64,000 bases of DNA from Henriciella sp. GTDB lineage: Bacteria > Pseudomonadota > Alphaproteobacteria > Caulobacterales > Hyphomonadaceae. The DNA lies in NCBI GenBank assembly GCA_017642885.1, contig JAEPOM010000008.1:62001-126000 (forward strand), read 5' to 3'. The position numbers were made by a program, and so were the translations under genes. Below the pieces are notes generated by a model, which saw only the letters and a program-made list of their open reading frames with translations, was not told the origin of the DNA and made no database searches. Below are positions 18,185-26,714 of the stretch, one piece after another. Position 1 is the first letter of the stretch, and the number at the start of each line of letters is the position of its first letter.

Positions 18185-20128
18185 TTGGCGTCAGACAGTT
18201 TCAACGGTGAGGCCGGGTCTCCAATCCTGAAAGTCTTCTTCAGCTACTCGAGAACCGACAAGGCGCGCGCCGAGCCTATCATTCGAGCCCTGGAACAAGC
18301 CGGGTTCGATGTTTGGTGGGACGGCATGTTGGCCGGCGGGGCAAAATACATCGAAAAAACTCAAAGCGCTTTGCAAGATGCCGACGTTGTTGTCGTTTTG
18401 TGGACGGATACGTCGGTGCAATCGCACTGGGTGCAAGATGAAGCGATGCATGGCCGGGATAATAAATGTCTGGTCCCGATATCGCTGGATCACACCGAGC
18501 CGCCGCTCGGGTTCCGACAGTTCCAGGTGATCGATCTTTCCCGATGGGATGGCGCCCAAAGTGAGCCTTCGATTCAAAACGTCATTCGCTCAGTGGAAGC
18601 GTTAGCTGCTCGCGTTGAGCACGTTCCCGAATTGCTGCCCGAGCGATTTGCTGATCGGCTCTCGCGTCGCAGGTTGCTATTGTTCGGCGCCGTTGGAGGT
18701 TTGGGGGTGGCGTCCACAGCTGCAATATGGGCTCCCTGGCGTTCCAAATCGACAAAGATTTCCGATGGTAGCATTGCAGTTCTACCATTCGAAAACGATA
18801 GTCGCGATCCGGATCAGGACTATTTGTCGATTGGAATAGCAAACGAACTTAGAAACTCACTCGCTCGCAATTCGGGCCTTCGCGTAATGGCGCGATCCTC
18901 GTCTGAAAACGTCAAACGACGACAACTCACACCTGATGCGATTGCTCGAGAACTCGGAGTGGCGTTCGTCGTTGAAGGGGCGGTTCAAGTGATCGAGGGA
19001 CGCGTCGATGTCGTCTCCAGCCTGATTGAGAGTGTCACGGGACACACACTCTGGTCTGGGGCGTTCAGTCAGCCGATTGAAGAACTATTGGACGTGCAGC
19101 GTACCATCACTGAGGCGATTTCTGCGGAACTGGCGCTGGGCGTATCCACGGCGCAAGGGCAAGCGAAGATTGGTGCCGCGACTAATGCCGCGGCGTTCGA
19201 TTCCTATCTTCGTGGCTGGACCATTTACAGAAACTCAGTGACAGCAGAGACAGACATGCTTGCGCTCGAACGGTTCGATAATGCCATCGCGCTCGACCCG
19301 GGATTTGCGGCTGCACATGCGGCGCGATCTGCAACGTTGACCGTTTTGGGGAACACCAGCGATAGCCGCGAGCGGGCAAACCTCTATTATGAGCAGGCGA
19401 TGCAAGCAGCCAGACGGGCCATCGAACTGGGCCCCGATCTGGATGAGGCGCACTCTGTCCTGGCACTGGCTCTGTTCGAGACGCAGCTGAATATTGCAGA
19501 AGCCCTTCCGGTCTATGAGCGATCGCTCGAACTCGGCCTCGGTTCAGCGATCATTCAAGCCAGATACGCTGAATATGCAGCACTGACGGGGCGGGCGGCT
19601 GACGCGCTACGGGCAATCGAGCTTGCAGCGATGCTCGATCCGTTAAATCCAACGATTCATCGAAGTGTCGGTAACGTTCACTATGCCGCTGGCAGATACA
19701 ATCAGGCCATTCAGGCATACGAGCGGGCACTGGCATTGTCGGATGGGCTTAGCGACGCGCATGCCTGGAGCGCCTTTGCTCATCTCGAGCTTGGGCAAGC
19801 CGATCTTGCTCTTAGCACCTGCCAAGAAGAATCGCATGGTCTGGTGAAGGCCACATGCCTCTCAATCGTTCATCATCGGCTTGGCAATGATCAACAGTCT
19901 CAGGATGCGATGAACGAGCTCATCGGGACCTATGGCGACAACGGGCTTTATCAACAGGCGCAGGTGATGGCCCAGCGCGGAGAAACTCAGGCAGCGATAA
20001 ACACACTGCAAACCGCGCTTGAGAAAGGCGATGCCGGATTGACCTATCTCGGAATGGATCCGCTCCTAGACCCCATTCGCTCGCATCCTGATTTTATTGT
20101 CTTGCAAAACACGCTTGGTTTCACATAG
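18185..20128 (+). CDS. TIR domain / TolB-like domain / TPR membrane protein
   Basis: 647-residue protein from the TTG at 18185, which has a strong Shine-Dalgarno (GGGGGGAC) 8 bases before it. An upstream ATG at 18038 would add 49 residues with no family likeness. Order: TIR domain (about 15-130; VFFSYSRTD, GFDVWWD, then SHWVQDEAMHG, whose Glu86 fits the NAD-hydrolase catalytic position), one TM segment (about 160-182, after Arg-rich SRRR), a TolB/FlgO-like domain (SIAVLPFENDSRD to about 350), then several TPR units to the end. The domain mix is known from alphaproteobacterial signalling proteins often labelled adenylate-cyclase-like, but no cyclase domain is present. TIR would be cytosolic and the TolB/TPR part periplasmic. 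Role unknown. Confidence 0.85.
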   Translation: MASDSFNGEAGSPILKVFFSYSRTDKARAEPIIRALEQAGFDVWWDGMLAGGAKYIEKTQSALQDADVVVVLWTDTSVQSHWVQDEAMHGRDNKCLVPISLDHTEPPLGFRQFQVIDLSRWDGAQSEPSIQNVIRSVEALAARVEHVPELLPERFADRLSRRRLLLFGAVGGLGVASTAAIWAPWRSKSTKISDGSIAVLPFENDSRDPDQDYLSIGIANELRNSLARNSGLRVMARSSSENVKRRQLTPDAIARELGVAFVVEGAVQVIEGRVDVVSSLIESVTGHTLWSGAFSQPIEELLDVQRTITEAISAELALGVSTAQGQAKIGAATNAAAFDSYLRGWTIYRNSVTAETDMLALERFDNAIALDPGFAAAHAARSATLTVLGNTSDSRERANLYYEQAMQAARRAIELGPDLDEAHSVLALALFETQLNIAEALPVYERSLELGLGSAIIQARYAEYAALTGRAADALRAIELAAMLDPLNPTIHRSVGNVHYAAGRYNQAIQAYERALALSDGLSDAHAWSAFAHLELGQADLALSTCQEESHGLVKATCLSIVHHRLGNDQQSQDAMNELIGTYGDNGLYQQAQVMAQRGETQAAINTLQTALEKGDAGLTYLGMDPLLDPIRSHPDFIVLQNTLGFT

Positions 20129-20155
20129 TTAAAAAAAGAGAGACGGGGAGAAATT

Positions 20156-20323
20156 ATGAAAATCAGAGACATAGCATTGGTTCTTGGCCTGGCAGCGTTC
20201 GCGACAGCATGTTCGCCAGCGGCGGATGAAGCAGCCACTGAAGCATCCGAAGAGGGTGCAGCTGCTGACACTCAGGACTCTGAGGATGAAGAGCAAGGTA
20301 AGAGCCGCGGTCCGGGCCGCTGA
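20156..20323 (+). CDS. Small acidic lipoprotein (55 aa)
   Basis: MKIRDIALVLG begins a short hydrophobic signal with the lipobox FATACS (Cys19). After it comes an Ala/Glu/Asp-rich tail ending in the basic KSRGPGR. GGGGAG lies 7 bases before the ATG. It begins 27 bases after the TIR/TPR gene on the same strand and is followed by a good terminator, so both are probably one transcript. No family recognised; entericidin-like small lipoproteins are similar in size and style. Confidence 0.65.
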   Translation: MKIRDIALVLGLAAFATACSPAADEAATEASEEGAAADTQDSEDEEQGKSRGPGR

Positions 20324-20336
20324 TTGTTGACACCCG

Positions 20337-20362
20337 TAGCCGACCGAGTTTTCGGTCGGCTA
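20337..20362. terminator. Bidirectional terminator hairpin
   Basis: TAGCCGACCGA and TCGGTCGGCTA pair perfectly over 11 bases around GTTT, between the small lipoprotein gene and the convergent protease gene, whose stop codon it overlaps by three bases. Confidence 0.75.
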
Positions 20363-22942
20363 GAAGTCCGACAGAATGTGCTGTCTGATCCAGTCTGAAT
20401 AGTTTTGCACGCGTGTATACACGCCCGGCTTGCCGTCTGCGGTACACTGTTTTTTACCCCAGCTAACAATTCCCACCAGTTGACCATTATGAATAACAGG
20501 GCCGCCGCTGTCCCCGCGACAGGTCTTCTGCAGGTCATCCTGTGCACAAAATACATCCTCATGCACGCGGGGCACGCCGTTTGATGTCGGACCCATTCCG
20601 TCCAGTTCACCGCAGCTTGCATTGTCGAGCACGGTCAGTGTGACACTGAGCAGACTGGCATAGGGATCTTCGCCAACCACCTGTTCCGTCTTGCCCCAGC
20701 CATACACCGTGACCTGGTCGCCAGGGAAAAGGTCATGCGTTGGCGCTGCAACGTTGAGGTAAGACACGGCAATCGGTTCAATCGGCCTATCTTGAATGGG
20801 CAATGTCAGCGGCGAACCCGGCGGGGCTTTGGCCACGTCAAAGATCATGCTTACGTCACCAGTTGCGAGATCTGTGATCCGAGCTGTCCCGTCATCGCTC
20901 CAGGTCAGGACCTGTTCATCGGCGCTCATAAAGGCGGCGCCATTGACCCAGCCATCATGGTAGACCCGACGCAGCTCTTCCCCTGACGCCGTGCGCCAGG
21001 CCCGCGCCGTTCCGTCCTCGCTCCAGGTCAGGATTTTCGACTCATCGTCGGACACGAGGGCGTCTCGCACGAGGTTGAGGTGATCGATACGAGCGATCTG
21101 TTGACCATTTGCGAGATCCCAAACAGTCGCCCCAGCGGAGTCCTGTACCAGAAGAGATTGCTCGTCCTGCAGGAAGGTGCCTTTGATCAAAGCCAGCTCT
21201 TGTGACATTTCCGAGATGATTGCACCGCTTTCAACATCCCAGACACGCATTGTGCCGTAATTCGTCCAGGTGAAGAGGCGGGTTCCGCCCTGGATGAGTT
21301 TGGCCCCTTCCACATATTCGCTCCATAGCTCGTCGGGGTGCGGGATCCGCGTTTCCAGCTCGCCGGTCTCGAGATCCCAGATCCAGACATCCGATTCTGC
21401 GAACCGGCGGGTCAAGGTTATCAGCTTGTCGCGATCACCTAGCCGCACAATATGCGCGTCGAAAACAAAGTTTTGGACCGGTGTCGTGTCAATTGTATCG
21501 GGAACGGGTTCCCCCTCTGCAGCCAACTGATCCCGCCGCTCCTGGGTGAGCCATGGCAAATCCAGCGGATGTGCCATTCGGGAAAGCTCAAAACCGCTCT
21601 TCACGTCAAGTAATGATACATTGCCGTCCGCGCTCACGAGCACTCCTTGCGGCTGCACGCCATGCAATTTGACCCCTAAAGGGCGCTGGGGAAAACGAAT
21701 TTCAGTCGCCGGAGTAATCGTCATCTGAGCCCAATTCTCATCGAGACTTGACGTGCTCCAGCTTGTTAACTCGCGTTGCACCGTATTGTTTTCTGTTGAG
21801 AAAAAACCCGCTAGGGTTACGAGAAAATTCTCATCCGGTGATAGTTCGAGCTGTTGAAAATTCAGCCTCCCTCCACGCATAAGCGTGAGCGAGTGATCAG
21901 ATTCAAAGGACTCGAGTTCGATCTCGAACAAACGGTTAGTCCAATCATTTCGTGCGCGTAAAACACGGTGACCATCATCGATAAAAAATGCGACTTTGTC
22001 CGCTATGGTGTGGCCGAGAAAAACGCTGGGTCGCCCCCGGATCATCCTGTCCGTGGTTGCCATGGAGCTGAAGTCTGGGCGGTTAAAGACACGCGGCGTT
22101 CGCGCCTCCGTCTGGAGTGCATATCCTGCCATATCCCCATCCGATAAGTATCGTTCTCGATATCCGCGCCCAAGGTCTATCGAAGATTTCTGATGACGTT
22201 GAGTTTCAGCGCCGTCGGCAATATTCCAGCTGCGAACTGTACCGTCTTCACTCCATGTTTTTAGACCTGTCTCACTGGCAACGAGTTCGATCGCCTCTAT
22301 GCCGACATTTTCATAGAAGGCCGGTGGCGGGGGTTCTTTGAAATCGTCAGGTGAGCTCTCAAAATGCAGCAAGGCGATATCGTGTTCGTAGATCACTCCA
22401 GCGGCGTCCGGGAGGCAATCTTCATTCGAATAACAAATCACGCGATCGATCGGGAATGTTCGGCCATCATTTCGCTGCAAATTGCTCATGCCCAGACGGA
22501 CTTGAAAGCCCGCTTCCACCATGCCTTCGTCGACGCAATGCGCTGCAGTAATCACCCAACCCGGAGCAATCAGACTGCCACCGCAAAAATGGCGTTCTTG
22601 CCAGTTTGACGATGCGACTTGGCCGAGCTCTTCGGTTTGGTAGTTTTCAGGAGGCGTGATCTGAGCCTGAAATGGTGCTTCGCCGCGTTGAGCGACCTTT
22701 GCATGGACAGGAGCAATGTAGTCACAATGTTCGACCCACGGGGCGCAATCTCGATGGATTTGCTCCATCTGATAGATGCGTCCCCTGAACTCCGCCATTT
22801 CCAACCCCCGAAATTCGCTAATCTCGGCACCATCGAACGGCGCGTCTTCGTTGGGGGCTACGACCTGAGAAGGAGCGGGGCCGCTACAAGACAAGGGCGC
22901 CAAGGCCGCTAAGCCCAAAAAGATTGCAGTGCGAACCTTCAT
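20360..22942 (-). CDS. Trypsin-like (S1) serine protease with an inserted WD40-like beta-propeller
   Basis: 860 residues from the ATG at 22940-22942, preceded by GGAGGG. The exported N-terminus (MKVRTAIFLGLAALAPLSC) may be a lipoprotein signal, though the lipobox is weak. The S1 fold is split: CGGSLIAPGWVITAAHC with His135 and EHDIALLHF with Asp188 come first, while YGWGKTE, CRGDSGGP with Ser812 and VGIVSWG come at the C-terminus. Asp to Ser is normally about 90-100 residues; here it is 624. The extra 490 or so residues (about 222-712) carry WD-like repeats such as LTWSEDGTARAW, IWDLETGELE, VWDVESGAII and LTWSDDGTARI. The triad is complete, so activity is plausible. Secreted to the periplasm or surface; target unknown. 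Confidence 0.88.
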   Translation of the reverse strand: MKVRTAIFLGLAALAPLSCSGPAPSQVVAPNEDAPFDGAEISEFRGLEMAEFRGRIYQMEQIHRDCAPWVEHCDYIAPVHAKVAQRGEAPFQAQITPPENYQTEELGQVASSNWQERHFCGGSLIAPGWVITAAHCVDEGMVEAGFQVRLGMSNLQRNDGRTFPIDRVICYSNEDCLPDAAGVIYEHDIALLHFESSPDDFKEPPPPAFYENVGIEAIELVASETGLKTWSEDGTVRSWNIADGAETQRHQKSSIDLGRGYRERYLSDGDMAGYALQTEARTPRVFNRPDFSSMATTDRMIRGRPSVFLGHTIADKVAFFIDDGHRVLRARNDWTNRLFEIELESFESDHSLTLMRGGRLNFQQLELSPDENFLVTLAGFFSTENNTVQRELTSWSTSSLDENWAQMTITPATEIRFPQRPLGVKLHGVQPQGVLVSADGNVSLLDVKSGFELSRMAHPLDLPWLTQERRDQLAAEGEPVPDTIDTTPVQNFVFDAHIVRLGDRDKLITLTRRFAESDVWIWDLETGELETRIPHPDELWSEYVEGAKLIQGGTRLFTWTNYGTMRVWDVESGAIISEMSQELALIKGTFLQDEQSLLVQDSAGATVWDLANGQQIARIDHLNLVRDALVSDDESKILTWSEDGTARAWRTASGEELRRVYHDGWVNGAAFMSADEQVLTWSDDGTARITDLATGDVSMIFDVAKAPPGSPLTLPIQDRPIEPIAVSYLNVAAPTHDLFPGDQVTVYGWGKTEQVVGEDPYASLLSVTLTVLDNASCGELDGMGPTSNGVPRVHEDVFCAQDDLQKTCRGDSGGPVIHNGQLVGIVSWGKKQCTADGKPGVYTRVQNYSDWIRQHILSDF

Positions 22943-23098
22943 TCCGTCCCTCCAAGGTTTCAAAAACCATATGGTGGAGGCGGGCATTTGTAACCCCGAA
23001 ATTGAGTTGCGAGCCCCGACACAGGGCTTGCGTTAGGGCCAGCAAAACGGCCTGATTCAGCTATACGCGCGGCCAAGTCTCGCGCGGTAGCGACGCCT

Positions 23099-24940
23099 TT
23101 ATGTCCGTTTCGGTGGTCTTTTACTGCGTTTCTTCTCGCCGTTTGGGCCGCGCGGCTTTTTGGGGCCTGAGCGCTTTTTCTTGAACGCGCCACCGTCGCC
23201 TTTGTCTGAAGCGGGACGCCTGACTTTTTTCGGGCGTTTGTCAGAGAAGTCTTTGTTTCTCTTCGGTCGCGGCTCAGCGGCGCTGGGTTCATCCGCTCGG
23301 CCAACCCAGATGCTTTTGTCGATAATCTGACGTTCGCCTGCGGCGTCGATCAAACTCTGCGCGGCTTCGGGTTTCAGTTCGACATGCGTTGCGTCCGGAT
23401 CAATCCGAATGGCGCCGATACTGTTGCGCGAAAACCCACCGGATTTGCACAACATCGGAATTAGCCATTTTGGATCTGCTTTTTTCTTGCGCCCCACGCC
23501 GAGTTTGACCCACTGGCCATCGGGGAAGTCAGAGCCGCGGCGACCGCCATGCTCGCGTTTCTCCTCGCGCGGAAACTCCCGATCTGGATCGTATCGGTCC
23601 TTGCGAGCACGACTGGGCTGTTGTGCGCCCGGGTCTTGCAGGATTTCGGGCGCGGAATCAGTTGAACGGGTCAACCGAACAATGGCTGCGGCCAGATGTT
23701 CGGCGCTGTATTTTTCGAGCAGCGCGCCTGCGAGACCTGCCTCCGTCGTGTCTGGCGGAGATTGCAAGACGTCGCTGACCAGCAATTTGGCATTCAGAGC
23801 CTCTTCGATCTCAACGGCGGAAGGTGGCAAACGCCATTCTGCTTCGACTCTGGCATCGCTCAGGAGACGTTCTGTTCGGCGCCGTGCACGGACGGGAACA
23901 ATCAGGGCGCAGATCCCGTGTCGACCCGCGCGGCCGGTGCGACCGGAGCGGTGAAGGAGGCCTTCCTTGTTGCGGGGAAGGTCGGCATGGATGACCAAAT
24001 CCAGCCCCGGTAGATCCAGTCCGCGCGCTGCAACATCCGTTGCGACACAAACCCGAGCACGGCCATCGCGCATCGCCAATACGGAATTGCTGCGCTCTTT
24101 CTGGCTGAACTCTCCAGACAAGGCGACGACGGAAAACCCTCGATTGGTCAGGCGAGCCGTGAGTTTATTGACCGCATCGCGGCGAGAGCAGAACACAATC
24201 GCATTCGGCGCATCGTGGAATAGGAGTGTGTTGATCACCGCTTTTTCGACATCGGACGGAACCACGGTCATCGCCTGATACGTGATGTCTCCATGCGCCG
24301 ACTGGGCGGAAGTGGTGTTCACGCGCACAGCGTCGTTTTGATAAGACTCCGCCAGCCGGGCGATAGGTTTTGAAACGGTGGCTGAAAACATCAGCGTCCG
24401 CCGCTCTTCCGGGGCCGCGTCCAGGATGTATTCAAGCTCCTCTCGGAACCCCATGTCCATCATCTCGTCGGCCTCGTCCAAAACGACGACCTGGATGTCA
24501 CCGAGATCCAATGATCCGCGGCGGATATGATCTACAAGGCGCCCCGGCGTTCCAACAACCACGTGAGCGCCGCTGGATAGCGCGCGTCTTTCATCACGGA
24601 TATCAACGCCGCCAATACAGGACACCACGCGGCCACCTGCGGGCGCAAATAGCCATTGCAGCTCCTTTGTGACTTGCAGAGCAAGTTCCCGGGTCGGCGC
24701 AACGATCAATGCAGCCGGTATATCGGCCTTTGGCAAATGCGGTTCGCCCCTCAGGATCGAGCTTGCCATTGCGAGTCCGAAAGCGACGGTCTTGCCGGAT
24801 CCAGTCTGGGCGGAGACCAACAAGTCGCGACCGAACAGAGAAGGGTCCAGGACGGCTTCCTGAACCGGGGTCAAGGCCTCAAAGCCTTTGTCTGCAAGCG
24901 CCTGAACGAGTGGCGGAGCAATCTCAAACTCGGTTTTCAT
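23099..24940 (-). CDS. DEAD-box RNA helicase with DbpA-type RNA-binding domain
   Basis: ATP-dependent RNA helicase, 613 residues from the ATG at 24938-24940 (MKTEFEIAPPLVQALADKGF); a longer in-frame reading to 25009 adds unconserved residues. Motifs in order: Q motif LTPVQ, SAQTGSGKT, PTRELALQ, VVLDEADEMMDMGF, MFSATV, and HRSGRTGRAGRHG. Residues about 470-540 (WVKLGVGRKKKADP and following) resemble the DbpA/CsdA RRM-like domain that targets structured RNA, and the last 70 are Lys/Arg-rich. This suggests ribosome assembly or cold-shock RNA remodelling. A cold-shock protein gene lies 1.3 kb upstream in the same orientation, but other genes intervene. Confidence 0.93.
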   Translation of the reverse strand: MKTEFEIAPPLVQALADKGFEALTPVQEAVLDPSLFGRDLLVSAQTGSGKTVAFGLAMASSILRGEPHLPKADIPAALIVAPTRELALQVTKELQWLFAPAGGRVVSCIGGVDIRDERRALSSGAHVVVGTPGRLVDHIRRGSLDLGDIQVVVLDEADEMMDMGFREELEYILDAAPEERRTLMFSATVSKPIARLAESYQNDAVRVNTTSAQSAHGDITYQAMTVVPSDVEKAVINTLLFHDAPNAIVFCSRRDAVNKLTARLTNRGFSVVALSGEFSQKERSNSVLAMRDGRARVCVATDVAARGLDLPGLDLVIHADLPRNKEGLLHRSGRTGRAGRHGICALIVPVRARRRTERLLSDARVEAEWRLPPSAVEIEEALNAKLLVSDVLQSPPDTTEAGLAGALLEKYSAEHLAAAIVRLTRSTDSAPEILQDPGAQQPSRARKDRYDPDREFPREEKREHGGRRGSDFPDGQWVKLGVGRKKKADPKWLIPMLCKSGGFSRNSIGAIRIDPDATHVELKPEAAQSLIDAAGERQIIDKSIWVGRADEPSAAEPRPKRNKDFSDKRPKKVRRPASDKGDGGAFKKKRSGPKKPRGPNGEKKRSKRPPKRT

Positions 24941-25106
24941 TTTCGGACTTTCACATGCTGTTGACGCATCCCGCATGGTCCAGGCTGGACGACGAGGTTC
25001 AACCCGCATGCAGTTACTCGGAAACTGTATCTCTGCATAACATTATATGCACACCGCAAGGTGTTCAGACTCGATGTGGCACCAGACTCAAAGAAATCTT
25101 GATACC

Positions 25107-25784
25107 TCAGTAGGGCATAGCGCAGACGCTACGCTGCTTTTCATAGGGCGGGGCACATTCCCATCCATCTCCGGCGTCCGTCAAATGACCAAATTCCGGG
25201 ACCGCGACTTCGATGCATTCATTACCGCGAGCGACAAAGCCTCTTCGACATTCCCATCCTGAGCCATAAGGCACGTCAGACAGGTATGCGTGACCCGGAA
25301 CGATGATGCGGTCGCAGCGCCCGCCAGATTTTCGAAATCCTCTCAGACATTCCCAGCCGTCGCCATAGGGACTTCCCGACAAGAAAGCGTTCTCGGGCAG
25401 ATTGATTTCAACGCAGTAAGAAACATCTCGCCGAAACCCGCGTTCGCATTCCCAGCGCCGGCCGTCAGCTTTGAGGTAGGCATTTTGGGGAACGATGACT
25501 GCCTGGCACGTTCGGTCAACCGCCTGAAAACCTCGCAGACAGTCCCAGCCTAAGCCGAAATTCTTTTCATTGAGAAAGGCATTTGCTGGCGCGACGATTG
25601 TCTCGCATGCCCCTCGCGTCTCTCGATAGCCCTGGTTGCAGTCCCATCCAGCGCCGTAGGTCTTAGGCGATGCGTTTTCTGGAATGATGTTTCCATTGGT
25701 CTGCGCGGTGGCGGGGATCGTGATAGATAAAAGGCTTATCGCGGCCCAAAACCCGAAACTCTTGCGAAGTAAACTCTGCATCAT
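25107..25784 (-). CDS. Exported Cys-rich tandem-repeat protein
   Basis: 225 residues from the ATG at 25782-25784 (MMQSLLRKSFGFW), with a signal peptide ending about ITIPATAQ. The mature chain is six tandem repeats of about 32 residues with the pattern G-W-[DE]-C-x2-G-[FY]-x6-C-x2-I-x-[VL]-P-x2-A-[FY]-L, for example YGDGWECLRGFRKSGGRC. Each unit has two Cys, probably one disulfide, so this should be a rod-like periplasmic or surface protein. The start lies one base after the stop codon of the next upstream gene, indicating coupling. I do not recognise a functional family. Confidence 0.78.
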   Translation of the reverse strand: MMQSLLRKSFGFWAAISLLSITIPATAQTNGNIIPENASPKTYGAGWDCNQGYRETRGACETIVAPANAFLNEKNFGLGWDCLRGFQAVDRTCQAVIVPQNAYLKADGRRWECERGFRRDVSYCVEINLPENAFLSGSPYGDGWECLRGFRKSGGRCDRIIVPGHAYLSDVPYGSGWECRRGFVARGNECIEVAVPEFGHLTDAGDGWECAPPYEKQRSVCAMPY

Positions 25785-25785
25785 A

Positions 25786-26109
25786 CTACTCACTTTCCGG
25801 CTCATCGCCGTTGCCGCTCCGGGCAGCGCGAGCCGCTCGCTGAGCTGCGATGTATTGATCAGTGTCTTTGGCGATCGCCTTGTCCAACTCTTCAGGATCA
25901 ACAGCCCAAAAATTGGTTGGGCTAATTTCACCTTCGGGAGGGTGTGCGATGAGTACGGTCTCGATCGGTCGAAAGTTTATGACCGTGCCACCAGGAATTG
26001 GTTCTTCTTCGGTCTCAATTGTGTACTGGCCGGGCGAAAATGCGTGATTGATGCCGCCAAGTTCGAACGGAAAATGAAAGGTCACTCGTTTTTTGCTGAC
26101 ACGTTTCAT
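25786..26109 (-). CDS. Small protein of unknown function, coupled to the Cys-rich repeat protein
   Basis: 107 residues from the ATG at 26107-26109, with GGGAG about 10 bases ahead; a longer reading to 26172 lacks support. It begins MKRVSKKRVTFHFPFELGG, contains GQYTIETEEEPIPGG and ends in an Ala/Arg-rich helix and acidic tail. No signal peptide or TM segment, so it is probably cytosolic. It looks like the short FFELGG-type hypothetical proteins seen widely in alphaproteobacteria. Stop and next start are separated by one base. Confidence 0.65.
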   Translation of the reverse strand: MKRVSKKRVTFHFPFELGGINHAFSPGQYTIETEEEPIPGGTVINFRPIETVLIAHPPEGEISPTNFWAVDPEELDKAIAKDTDQYIAAQRAARAARSGNGDEPESE

Positions 26110-26214
26110 TAGTATCTGCTCCCGAGTCCCGGATGTAACCGGCTTAAAAACCCCCAGAGCAGCAGTTGGCAAATCTATTGCCTTATTGTCTGAACCCCAT
26201 TTGAAAGTCGCATA

Positions 26215-26243
26215 GGCGCGAGATCACAATTGGATCCCGCGCC
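26215..26243. repeat. GC-rich inverted repeat downstream of the cold-shock gene
   Basis: GGCGCGAGATC and GATCCCGCGCC pair over 11 bases with one mismatch around a 7-base loop. It sits just after the cold-shock stop codon and would serve as its terminator, but there is no clear U-tract in the minus direction. Confidence 0.5.
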
Positions 26244-26253
26244 CATATTTTAG

Positions 26254-26463
26254 CTAGGCTTCAGCGATCTGGTCGACAGCTTCTTTGCCTTTGCGTGGAT
26301 CGACGGCAGTGGTGAAAGTCACCTTCTGGCCTTCGGTCAAAGAACGCATACCGCAACGCTCGAGCGCGCTAACATGTACAAACATGTCTGGGCCGCCATT
26401 GTCGGGTTGAATGAAACCAAAACCTTTTTGATCGTTGAAGAATTTAACTGTTCCTGGGGTCAT
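26254..26463 (-). CDS. Cold-shock protein (CspA family)
   Basis: 69-residue single-stranded nucleic-acid-binding protein from the ATG at 26461-26463 ([20 protein letters not shown]), chosen because GGAG lies six bases upstream; an ATG four codons earlier would overlap that site. RNP1-like KGFGFI and RNP2-like DMFVHVSAL are intact, giving the five-strand OB fold. Acts as an RNA chaperone and possible antiterminator. The 250 bases upstream hold no gene; part of this is probably a long untranslated leader, common for cold-regulated csp genes. Confidence 0.93.
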   Translation of the reverse strand: MTPGTVKFFNDQKGFGFIQPDNGGPDMFVHVSALERCGMRSLTEGQKVTFTTAVDPRKGKEAVDQIAEA

Positions 26464-26714
26464 AGAGAACTCCATAGTATTTGCCGCACGCGAGATTGCG
26501 CACGATTGGTCGAGTCTTTTTTAGGAGTTGTCTAAGTTGCGTGCGCTGCGCAATTTACCGCGGCAGCGTTCGAAGCCTGATCGTCCGGCGAAAGTTCGAA
26601 AGCCACCCGTCTAGCATTTCGAGCAATATAGCAAGCCCTTATGTGGGTGGCGTCGTATTGATGCTGCTGACTGTTTGATGGGACCGCGCCTCCAAAGAGG
26701 GAGGGCGAGTCCTG

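Noticed and set aside
26686..26707. Imperfect GC-rich hairpin after the GntR gene
   Set aside because: CGCCTCC/GGAGGGCG pairs only imperfectly and has no U-tract; too weak to call a terminator.
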